This document shows, one piece after another, positions 1 through 6,086 of a DNA stretch of 10,770 nucleotides. This stretch comes from JAEZKC01 sp046538945 (GTDB taxonomy: Bacteria > Fibrobacterota > Chitinivibrionia > Chitinivibrionales > Chitinispirillaceae), in the NCBI GenBank assembly GCA_046538945.1, contig JBKHHW010000102.1, forward strand, positions 1 through 10,770. Direction: 5' to 3'. Position numbers and translations under genes: made by a program. A model generated the notes under the pieces. The model was not told the DNA's origin. It ran no database searches and worked only from the letters and a program-made list of their open reading frames with translations. The stretch's first letter is position 1; the number at the start of each line of letters is the position of its first letter.

Positions 1-591
1 ACCGGATCGGCAGCATCCGACAGCACCCAAGCCGAATCCTCTGCCTCGGCTGAGAAGCAGTCAGTTGTTCTCAAAGTGAAAACAGATCCGGAAAGTGCAA
101 CTCTGAGTATCGATGGAAAAAAATACGGACTCACTCCTGCAACAGTCACAGATCTCGATACAGGTTCCTATAGCATTGAATTGAGCAAAAGCGGTCATTA
201 CAGGCGAAAGGCGAAGGTCAGAATCGAAACATATGGCCTTACGGAACTCGATTTCGAACTTCTCAGGCCTGCAGTACTGGTTATTCAGAGTGATCCCCCC
301 GAGGCATCTGTCAGTATCGACGGCCAGCCGGTGGGGGAAACGCCTTATGAGAACAAACGGCTACGTCCCGGAGAACACACTATCACACTGAGTATATCCG
401 GGTTTGAACCTGTTGAGAAGAAAATCACACTGGAGTCAGGCGGTTCAGATACTCTTGCACTTGCTTTCGAGACAGAGGATGCCAAGGTCGTTGAAGGCAA
501 AAAGAGATCTTTTTTCAATCCTGGAATAGTATTGATTTCATTTTTCATTTTCACGGCCGTATTAATCGGAATAGAAAAGACATCTCTTTGA
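1..591 (+). CDS. PEGA-repeat protein with C-terminal membrane anchor (5' partial)
   Basis: The reading frame is open from base 1, so the gene starts before the window. A GTG at 76 is only an internal valine, since it lies inside the first PEGA repeat. The visible 196 residues begin with a Ser/Ala-rich linker (about 1-20). Two tandem PEGA domains follow (about 22-89 and 90-157), each with the TDPxxAxxxIDG- or SDPPEASVSIDG-type start and a G-x-Y/H-x-I turn before a hydrophobic strand. A single hydrophobic helix (about 171-191) closes the protein before a short charged tail. PEGA domains are extracytoplasmic beta-sandwich modules often attached to Ser/Thr kinases, S-layer proteins or FGE-type proteins. 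The missing N-terminus would decide the role: a kinase is one possibility, but none is visible. The stop overlaps the start of the next gene (TTGA), which argues for co-translation. The domain call is firm; function is unknown. Confidence 0.85.
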   Translation, partial: TGSAASDSTQAESSASAEKQSVVLKVKTDPESATLSIDGKKYGLTPATVTDLDTGSYSIELSKSGHYRRKAKVRIETYGLTELDFELLRPAVLVIQSDPPEASVSIDGQPVGETPYENKRLRPGEHTITLSISGFEPVEKKITLESGGSDTLALAFETEDAKVVEGKKRSFFNPGIVLISFFIFTAVLIGIEKTSL

Positions 592-1340
592 AAACTGGCG
601 CAGCTGCATTAATTATCCTTTTCGCCTTGTCGGCCACTGTGTCTGCCGATACAAGTTCGGTTCTCGTTCCCGGAGGAACTTTTTTTAGAGGAAGCACTGA
701 GGGCAAGGAGGACGAAAAACCTGTGGGCAAGATACAGGTGAGTTCGTTCCGTATGATGGCCAGAGAGGTTACCTATGGTGAGTACCAGAAGTGTGTCAAA
801 GCGGGAAGATGCACACCTGCTCATTACGATGACGGCAAGTGTCTTCGCTGGACCGGGCGGACGTTCAAAAAGGCGAGGGTTCCGGAAAAGTACCGGGAAC
901 CCGATATGCCGGTCGTGTGCGTCACCTGGCATCAGGCCAAAGCATACTGCAGCTATGTTGGCATGAAACTTCCTACAGAGTCTCAGTGGGAGTATGCTGC
1001 GAAGGGGAGGGATGCGGGGCGGTACTCCTGGGGAAACGCTTCCCCGGATGCCAGCCGGTGCGCCTTAAAAGCTCCCCACCGGGTGAAATCGTTCGCTTCC
1101 AACAGTTTCGGGCTTTACGACATGACAGGGAATGTATGGGAATGGACGGCCGATTACTACGACAAGGATTCCTATTCTGAATCCGGCAGCAAGGATCCGC
1201 AAGGGCCCGATGCCGGTTTCTACAGAGTTCTGCGCGGTGGAGGGTGGTACAGCGGTCCTAAAGAGCTGCGTGTCTCCAAGCGCCACTGGTTTTCGCCCAA
1301 TTTCGCGGAGGTGAGTGTCGGGTTCAGGTGTGCCCGATAG
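588..1340 (+). CDS. Secreted FGE-sulfatase-fold (SUMF1-like) protein lacking catalytic cysteines
   Basis: 250 residues starting at a TTG that overlaps the previous stop. This start is preferred because it gives a complete signal peptide (residues 1-20, cleavage after TVSA). The mature part is one formylglycine-generating-enzyme-type domain: VPGGTFFRGS (27-36), VTYGEYQKC (61-69), MPVVCVTWHQAKAYC (107-121), KLPTESQWEYAAKG (127-140), YSWGN (146-150), GLYDMTGNVWEWTADYY (175-191), RVLRGGGW (213-220) and the closing GFRCAR (245-250). True FGE enzymes carry two copper-binding cysteines just after the RGG motif. Here those places hold Ser222 and Leu227 by motif counting, so formylglycine synthesis is unlikely. 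Such domains often act as binding or regulatory modules, as in the C-type-lectin-like fold. Other cysteines (69, 75, 85, 111, 121, 158, 248) may form disulfides in the periplasm. Coupled to the PEGA gene, it may act with that protein; this is inference. Confidence 0.85.
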   Translation: MKTGAAALIILFALSATVSADTSSVLVPGGTFFRGSTEGKEDEKPVGKIQVSSFRMMAREVTYGEYQKCVKAGRCTPAHYDDGKCLRWTGRTFKKARVPEKYREPDMPVVCVTWHQAKAYCSYVGMKLPTESQWEYAAKGRDAGRYSWGNASPDASRCALKAPHRVKSFASNSFGLYDMTGNVWEWTADYYDKDSYSESGSKDPQGPDAGFYRVLRGGGWYSGPKELRVSKRHWFSPNFAEVSVGFRCAR

Positions 1341-1372
1341 TGTTGGGTGGCAGTTAACCGATTTGTTCCTTC

Positions 1373-1380
1373 AGGAGAGG
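1373..1380 (+). promoter_or_regulatory. Ribosome binding site fixing a GTG start
   Basis: AGGAGAGG lies six bases before the GTG at 1387. It supports this non-ATG start, which also gives the protein its signal peptide. Confidence 0.7.
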
Positions 1381-1386
1381 TGAATT

Positions 1387-2007
1387 GTGAAGCATATAAC
1401 AGTGTTTATCCTTTCTCTGTTCGTTGCCGTGTCCGCGGAAGAGAGCGTGGACATTGTGCGCGAAAGTAAAAACATTCAGGTCGACGGCTTTCTCATGGAG
1501 TGGAATTCCGGGAAGGCCCGTCAGTGGAAGAATTCCGACTGGACCTGGGATGCGGTGAATACTCCGGCGGGTGTTGCCGGATACTTCTCCTTAGGCGGTG
1601 AAGACCCCTGTTCCAGCTGGGTTTTCGAGATAGTTCCGGAGGGAGAGGACAAGGAATTCCAAATCAGGATACCTGGCATTTTCGACGGGGAGTTCTATGC
1701 TGTCGACGAGGCCCGCTATGACAGTCTCGGCAGACCGACTGTGGAATGGCTTATTCCCTGGAGTGCGCTGGGGAAGGAGAAAGCTGTTGGCAAATACGTG
1801 GTGCGCATGAAAGCGGGAAGCGGGTGTGAAGACAATCTGGAGCCGGTTGTCCTGAACGGAGTGCGTGAGGAGAAGGTGAAGATCATCACTCCGAAACTGA
1901 TTTCCAAAGGGTTGCTGATAGTACTTCTTCTGGTTCTGTACGTGAGGGTCAGGAAGTATGTCAAAAAGGCCGAGGCAAAGAACAGGAAGAGCGAGTATAC
2001 GGAATAA
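1387..2007 (+). CDS. CBM9-like exported protein with C-terminal membrane anchor
   Basis: 206 residues from a GTG start with a good ribosome site. Residues 1-17 are a signal peptide (cleavage near VSA|EE). The ectodomain has the two hallmarks of the CBM9-like/DOMON-type beta-sandwich family: IQVDGFLMEW (30-39), matching the usual 'xxIDGxxxEW' opening, and VEWLIPWSALG (119-129), matching 'xxxIPWxxLG' near the end. Two ectodomain cysteines (75 and 147) could pair. A hydrophobic helix at about 171-188 and a basic tail (VRKYVKKAEAKNRK) give a type I membrane topology with the tail in the cytoplasm. CBM9-like modules bind sugar chains or act as ligand sensors, and the ligand here cannot be told. 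It lies 46 bases after the FGE-fold gene and before a strong terminator, so it is probably the last gene of the same operon. Confidence 0.7.
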   Translation: MKHITVFILSLFVAVSAEESVDIVRESKNIQVDGFLMEWNSGKARQWKNSDWTWDAVNTPAGVAGYFSLGGEDPCSSWVFEIVPEGEDKEFQIRIPGIFDGEFYAVDEARYDSLGRPTVEWLIPWSALGKEKAVGKYVVRMKAGSGCEDNLEPVVLNGVREEKVKIITPKLISKGLLIVLLLVLYVRVRKYVKKAEAKNRKSEYTE

Positions 2008-2025
2008 ACCAGGCGTCTGCAGTTG

Positions 2026-2065
2026 AAATATAAAAGGGGCGGAGAAATCTGCCCCTTTTATATTT
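2026..2065. terminator. Bidirectional intrinsic terminator between convergent genes
   Basis: A 14- to 15-bp perfectly paired stem (arms 2026-2040 and 2051-2065) is extended by three more pairs including one G-U, and closed by a GAAA loop (2044-2047). The GC-rich core GGGGC/GCCCC is flanked by A-rich and T-rich arms. It therefore ends in a T-rich run on both strands, and serves both the CBM9-like gene (+) and the Trm112-like gene (-). Confidence 0.85.
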
Positions 2066-2078
2066 GTCCGGAATGTTT

Positions 2079-2333
2079 TCAGATGCTTTCGTACGGAATA
2101 GCCTCATCGATGAGCATTACCGGGATGTCTTCACGGATCGGGTAAAGGTACTTGCGGTCCTCTCTGAGCAGTCCCGCGTCAATCGGTTCCTTCACGACCT
2201 CTCCACCACGGTTCTTGATTTCCCCTTTTTTGATTTTTGCATTGATTTTCTTGATCTCTTCACCTTCGATCAGTGTAAGATCCTGTTTGGTTTCAGGACA
2301 ACAGAGGATGTCTAGCAGTTCCTTGTCAACCAT
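2079..2333 (-). CDS. Trm112-like (YcaR/UPF0434-type) small protein
   Basis: 84 residues. The opening VDKELLDILCCPETKQDL (2-19) and the closing part LYPIREDIPVMLIDEAI (63-79) match the two conserved ends of the Trm112p-like family, whose bacterial members are small zinc-ribbon-type proteins of about 60 residues. This one is longer by a lysine/glutamate-rich insert (about 22-60). It keeps only the first cysteine of the usual CPxC (C12-P13; residue 15 is Thr), and the second CxxD-type cysteine before the 'YPIRxxIPVML' motif is absent, so zinc binding is doubtful. In eukaryotes and archaea Trm112 activates methyltransferases; the bacterial role is poorly defined. The start is supported by AAGGAG at 2344-2349. 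It converges on the CBM9-like gene and shares its terminator. Confidence 0.85.
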   Translation of the reverse strand: MVDKELLDILCCPETKQDLTLIEGEEIKKINAKIKKGEIKNRGGEVVKEPIDAGLLREDRKYLYPIREDIPVMLIDEAIPYESI

Positions 2334-2343
2334 AATGGAGATA

Positions 2344-2349
2344 CTCCTT
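2344..2349 (-). promoter_or_regulatory. Ribosome binding site of the Trm112-like gene
   Basis: AAGGAG on the minus strand, about ten bases before the ATG at 2333-2331. It confirms the chosen start. Confidence 0.6.
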
Positions 2350-2443
2350 AGTAGAATGTTTAACCTGCAGTAAAATTACATTTTCGATAAGCATCAATGC
2401 AAAAAGAACCTCTCCTGTCCTGATTGAATGCCTCCATTTTGAA

Positions 2444-2478
2444 AAACGGTTGTCTTCCGATCATGGCTTGAACCGTTT
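2444..2478. repeat. Inverted repeat next to the rhomboid promoter
   Basis: AAACGGTT (2444-2451) and its exact reverse complement AACCGTTT (2471-2478) are separated by 19 bases. The right arm overlaps the first two bases of the proposed -35 box. The pair could be a two-site operator or simply chance; 8-bp arms are suggestive only. Confidence 0.35.
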
Positions 2479-2505
2479 GCCACCAAACCCAGGGTGTTTT
2501 ATATT
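2477..2505 (+). promoter_or_regulatory. Probable sigma-70 promoter of the rhomboid gene
   Basis: TTGCCA (2477-2482) and TATATT (2500-2505), each five of six to the consensus, with a 17-base spacer. The predicted start near 2512 leaves a leader of about 33 bases that contains the ribosome site TAGGAAAAG before the ATG at 2545. Confidence 0.5.
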
Positions 2506-2544
2506 GATCAGGATGCATCCGCACCAAACAGTTAGGAAAAGAAG

Positions 2545-3951
2545 ATGTTCCTGCCTTATTCAACAGATGAGCATGATGGAAAAATTGGGATTGTTTCGGT
2601 CGCCATAGTTGCGTTCTGTCTTCTTCTGCATTTTGTTGTTTCACTGCATGATCGTTCTGTCAGAATGGAAATCGTGGAGCTGCAGAGAAAGATTTCAGAG
2701 CAGGTCTATTCTGAAGAGCACCTGGTGCATCTGTTCTCAAAAAAGGCGAAGGAAGCTGTCGGGGAGGTGGATGGCGCGTCGGAGTTTGATGAGTATAGAA
2801 GCAGAGTCAAACAAAGGGTAGATTCTCTGCTCGCCCGCATTGAATATCTGCAGGACAACCGTATGTGGCTCAATAAACTGGCCTTTGTTCCCGAAACGAG
2901 GAATTTGCTGTCAGCGTTGCTTTCCATGTTCACCCACGCCGGCTGGATGCACCTGATTGGCAACATGGTTTTTTTCTATGTCGCCGGTGTGGTGATGGAA
3001 AAGTATTGGGGGCACGTTCGGTTTCTGGCAGTGTATCTTCTCTGCGGAGTGGTTGCAATCCTGTTTCATATTTTTCACGGAGCACTTTTGGAATCCGGCA
3101 CCGATTGGGCATCCAGACCCCTTGTGGGAGCTTCGGGCGCGATTGCCGGAGCCATGGGCGCGCTGATCGTCGTGTTTCCCAAGAGCAGGGTGCATATATT
3201 CTACTGGGTATTCAGGTTCATGGGCACATTCAAAGTGAAAGTGCTTTACTATCTGGGTTTCTGGTTAGCTTCCCAGATTTTCTATATTGTTCTTGATCCC
3301 GGTATGAAATCCGGAACTGCTTTTTCCGCTCACGTGGGCGGCTTTGCCGCCGGAGCACTCTTCGGTTTTTTTTTGAAGGGGGATGAGCTGAATCTTGAGA
3401 ATCAGGCTGCTGTTTCAAAAGCCGGTGGAGGAGCGGGATTCGTGATGCTTTCTTCCGATAACCAGGACGTAAGCGAATCGAAGATGGCGGGTGTACGTGA
3501 AGATGTACGGGTTCCGCAGGTGGTTCAGGGCTGGATGGCACTCGAGAAGGGGAATAGGGGGGAAGCTTCCGAAAAAATTGTGCGGGGGATCGATTTTCTG
3601 TTTGCGGATCCCGCATTGAACCGTTCGGAGATAGCTGATAACATAAGAAAGCTTGGGACCGCATGGCGCCAGTTGTCATTGGGCGGAACGCATGTGTATC
3701 AGTGGGGCAAGCAGCTTCAGAAGCTGAACATGGATGAGTGTGCACTGCTTTGTTTCGACATGGCGTTCCAGGCAAAAGCTCCCGGGCATGTGAAGCTGAA
3801 CTCGCTTTTCGCCGCGGCTTCTCTTCGGATACGCATGCGCCATGAAGTCGACAGGGCGCTGCGGGATCTGAACTGGATTAGAAAAGCCGCCCCCGGCTCC
3901 ATTCCTGCCCGGGAGGCGCAGCGGATCCTGGAGAGTCGTCAAAGATCGTGA
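2545..3951 (+). CDS. Rhomboid-family intramembrane serine protease with C-terminal helical domain
   Basis: 468 residues, with AGGA seven bases before the ATG. The N-terminal helix (about 14-34) is followed by a charged, probably coiled-coil stretch (36-105). The rhomboid core (about 118-278) has HAGWMHLIGN (131-140), which carries the oxyanion-type His136 and Asn140 and leads TM2. It also has VGASGAI (194-200) with the nucleophile Ser197, and SAHVGG (261-266) with the catalytic His263. The Ser/His dyad is complete, so it should be active and cleave membrane-protein helices within the inner membrane. After the last helix comes a soluble region of about 185 residues. It is predicted largely helical and TPR-like near 405-465, and probably cytoplasmic. 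This is longer than the E. coli GlpG type. The substrate is unknown; the neighbouring PEGA and CBM9-like anchors are possible but unproven targets. Confidence 0.92.
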   Translation: MFLPYSTDEHDGKIGIVSVAIVAFCLLLHFVVSLHDRSVRMEIVELQRKISEQVYSEEHLVHLFSKKAKEAVGEVDGASEFDEYRSRVKQRVDSLLARIEYLQDNRMWLNKLAFVPETRNLLSALLSMFTHAGWMHLIGNMVFFYVAGVVMEKYWGHVRFLAVYLLCGVVAILFHIFHGALLESGTDWASRPLVGASGAIAGAMGALIVVFPKSRVHIFYWVFRFMGTFKVKVLYYLGFWLASQIFYIVLDPGMKSGTAFSAHVGGFAAGALFGFFLKGDELNLENQAAVSKAGGGAGFVMLSSDNQDVSESKMAGVREDVRVPQVVQGWMALEKGNRGEASEKIVRGIDFLFADPALNRSEIADNIRKLGTAWRQLSLGGTHVYQWGKQLQKLNMDECALLCFDMAFQAKAPGHVKLNSLFAAASLRIRMRHEVDRALRDLNWIRKAAPGSIPAREAQRILESRQRS

Positions 3952-4021
3952 ACAGAACACCAAACCCGAAATCCCGGTCCGATCGGTTCTGCATCGCATG
4001 GGCTACCCCGTTTCAGAATTC

Positions 4022-4040
4022 TCCCGATGAAAAATCGGGA
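4022..4040. repeat. Small hairpin downstream of the rhomboid gene
   Basis: TCCCGAT and ATCGGGA arms (7 bp) around a GAAAA loop. It lies between the convergent rhomboid and MetS-like genes where a terminator would be expected, but no T-run follows on either strand, so its action as an intrinsic terminator is doubtful. Apart from this hairpin, nothing else recognisable is seen in 3952-4151. Confidence 0.4.
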
Positions 4041-4151
4041 TCAAGGGTGAGTGGATAAGTTGCCCTAACAAATAGGTAAGGTTTGTTTCATCAGTAAGGA
4101 GAATTGGACTATCCATCGACTCCGTGCGAAGCAGATCCTCACTTTCAATCT

Positions 4152-4301
4152 CTACTTCCCGGCTATCTCCTCCGGAAGCGGATCTACTATATCCTCCTTC
4201 TTCTCTCTGAAAATTCTGCTGAAACAGAAAATGTTCAGAACCAGTATCAGCCCCCAGGCTCCAATGAGAAACACCCAGCCCGCGATGGAGATCTGATTCA
4301 T
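4152..4301 (-). CDS. MetS-like small subunit of the NSS transporter
   Basis: A 49-residue gene. Its ATG overlaps the stop of the symporter gene (ATGA, 4298-4301) and is preceded by an excellent AAGGAGG (4309-4315), seven bases away. The protein begins MNQISIAGWVFLIGAWG, has one hydrophobic helix (about 6-28), then a charged tail (REKKEDIVDPLPEEIAGK, 32-49). Tiny single-helix proteins of this kind, directly after NSS-family genes, are known as MetS; in Corynebacterium glutamicum MetPS both are needed for methionine and alanine uptake. Length, topology, position and coupling all fit. Sequence identity with MetS cannot be checked here, and the name is therefore a family-level inference. Confidence 0.8.
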   Translation of the reverse strand: MNQISIAGWVFLIGAWGLILVLNIFCFSRIFREKKEDIVDPLPEEIAGK

Positions 4302-5884
4302 CTGACTGCCTCCTTCTGAGGTTTATCTGCGGATTTCTGATCGAGCTTGCGATACTTCCATGCAAAATAGATCACCATGTTCAGTCCCACCAGGATCAAA
4401 AACAGCAGAGCCCGGATAAAGGTGATGAAGTGAACTTTCTTTCCTGTCCACCAAAGAAAGCTCACCTCCTCATCAGGCGATATGCCGGCAAGAGATATGA
4501 CATTCCACCCGTCGGTTACAAGCCAGGCTACAAGAATAATGATGAGATAGGTGGGAGTGACGTACTTCAGAACAAACTTGAAGAATCGGGGAATTCTGAT
4601 ATGTGCACCGTTCATGAGCTCTTTCCATCCTTTTTCGGCTCCGAAGATCCAGGAGAACACAACCGCCTCCACGGTTCCGAAAAGGACAAGCAGCATCGTG
4701 CCGCCCCAGAAATCCATTTCGTCAACAGCTCCCGCCGATACTCCGAAAACCGCCACAAGACTCATTACAAGCGATATGGATGCGGTGATGGCGACTGAGC
4801 CTCTCCGCCTGCATCCGAGCTCATCTTCGAAAAAGGAGATGGAGGGCTGGATAATGGATATGGAGGATGTCAGCCCGGCAAAGAAGAGCAGGCTGAACCA
4901 GATCGTCTGGAAAACGGAAGAGAGCGGCATGTGGCCGAAGATGACCGGCATGGTGTTAAACCCCAGGCCGAACGTTCCCATTTCGGCAATCGTCTTTATG
5001 TTTGCGGCTCCGAAGATGACAATTGACATGGGAATTACGATCGTTCCGCCCAGAATTACTTCTGTAAACTCGTTTGCGGCGCAGGCGGAAAGGGAGGACA
5101 GAGCCACATCCTGGTTTTTCTTCACATACGATGCGTAGGTGAGAATCGCTCCGATCCCCAGGCTCAGAGTGAAGAACATCTGCCCCGAGGCTTCAAGCCA
5201 CACCCTCGGTTCAAAGAGTCTCGAAAAGTCTGGGTTCCACATGAATCCAAGCCCCTTGCCTATGTCCGGAAGAGTGAGAACCCGCACCAGAAGCACCAGC
5301 CCGAGAATCACGATAAGTGGCATGAGAATCTCGCTCACTATCTCGATTCCCCGCCTGACCCCCAAGGTTATCACCGCGAAGTTGAGTATGAACGTTATGA
5401 TAAAGAAAAAGAATGCCGCGGGAAACGATCCGAATATGGTGGTCTTGAGAGTGATGTAGTCTCCGAAAAATTCACTGATCGTTCCCGCCCGGACAACCTC
5501 CATGAGTTGACCGTTTAGAGAGTACCAGGTGAACCCGAGCAGCCAGGATTCTATGAAGGTATAATAGAAAAAGATCAGAAGCGGACCGAAAACGCCTATG
5601 GACCCGACATACTTGGCCCAGGGCTTCCTTACAACCGCATTGAGAATACCCGGTGCGCTTCCGTGGGAATACTTCCCACCGTAACGTCCCAGGGTCCATT
5701 CCATCCAGGCCAGCGGTATCCCCAGAAGCAGAAATGAGATGAAGTAGGGGATGAGAAACGTTCCCCCTCCGTATGAAGCGGCCTTTACAGGAAAGCGCAG
5801 AAAATTTCCCAGCCCCACTGCACTTCCGGCCACAGCCAGTATGACTCCCAGTTTACTGCCCCAGTTCTCTCTTTGTGCAGGCAT
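4298..5884 (-). CDS. LeuT-like sodium:amino-acid symporter (NSS/SNF family)
   Basis: 528 residues with about twelve membrane helices. It imports a neutral amino acid together with sodium across the inner membrane. It closely follows the Aquifex LeuT sequence as I recall it. TM1 has AVGLGNFLRFP (22-32), with the same numbering as LeuT including Asn27 and the gate Arg30. TM3 has YYTFIESW (107-114), with the Tyr108 equivalent. TM6 has FFTLSLGIGAI (237-247), TM8 has GLTSSISI (337-344), with the sodium-site serines 340 and 341, and DEMDFWGGT (388-396) lies later. At the place of LeuT Phe259 there is Ile244, which should change the substrate pocket. The ribosome site AGGAG precedes the ATG. The following MetS-like gene overlaps by four bases, suggesting a two-subunit system for methionine, alanine or a branched-chain amino acid; the substrate is inferred, not seen. 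Confidence 0.93.
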   Translation of the reverse strand: MPAQRENWGSKLGVILAVAGSAVGLGNFLRFPVKAASYGGGTFLIPYFISFLLLGIPLAWMEWTLGRYGGKYSHGSAPGILNAVVRKPWAKYVGSIGVFGPLLIFFYYTFIESWLLGFTWYSLNGQLMEVVRAGTISEFFGDYITLKTTIFGSFPAAFFFFIITFILNFAVITLGVRRGIEIVSEILMPLIVILGLVLLVRVLTLPDIGKGLGFMWNPDFSRLFEPRVWLEASGQMFFTLSLGIGAILTYASYVKKNQDVALSSLSACAANEFTEVILGGTIVIPMSIVIFGAANIKTIAEMGTFGLGFNTMPVIFGHMPLSSVFQTIWFSLLFFAGLTSSISIIQPSISFFEDELGCRRRGSVAITASISLVMSLVAVFGVSAGAVDEMDFWGGTMLLVLFGTVEAVVFSWIFGAEKGWKELMNGAHIRIPRFFKFVLKYVTPTYLIIILVAWLVTDGWNVISLAGISPDEEVSFLWWTGKKVHFITFIRALLFLILVGLNMVIYFAWKYRKLDQKSADKPQKEAVR

Positions 5885-5991
5885 CCGTTTTGGTTTCTCC
5901 TCTTAACATTATGTATTAAGTCTGAAGGTAAACTAAAAAATGGATTCCTGTTTTGGCAAATTCAAGCCTTCATGCTGCCCCGGGGAGAGTG

Positions 5992-6026
5992 AAAAAATAA
6001 AAAAACGGCTCCCTCTGCGGGAGCCG
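5992..6026 (-). terminator. Intrinsic terminator of the Sua5-type gene
   Basis: On the minus strand, CGGCTCCC and GGGAGCCG (6019-6026 and 6006-6013) form an 8-bp GC-rich stem with a five-base loop, followed by a run of T with a single interruption (6005 down to 5992). It ends transcription from the Sua5-type gene and separates it from the symporter operon. Confidence 0.9.
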
Positions 6027-6086
6027 CCCTGTGCCTGTCACTTTTTCCGTGCTGGAAGCATCGGATTAGGACAGAGTTTCTTTATA

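Noticed and set aside
76..591. GTG at 76 as the start of the PEGA protein
   Set aside because: The frame is open to base 1 and the first PEGA repeat begins before this codon; no ribosome site lies in front of it. The gene starts upstream of the window.
2360..2644. A 94-residue minus-strand frame upstream of the Trm112-like gene
   Set aside because: It runs over the rhomboid promoter and start, and the protein has no family features or ribosome site.
4003..4365. A 120-residue minus-strand frame
   Set aside because: It overlaps the MetS-like gene and the 3' end of the symporter in another frame; the MetS-like frame has the strong ribosome site and a sensible protein.
5902..5920. Imperfect palindrome CTTAA...TTAAG in the symporter leader
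   Set aside because: Only five outer pairs are perfect in an AT-rich stretch; chance is likely.
5931..5959. TTGCCA-17-TTAGTT as the symporter promoter (minus strand)
   Set aside because: The -35 is good but the -10 matches only two of six positions, so it was not annotated.
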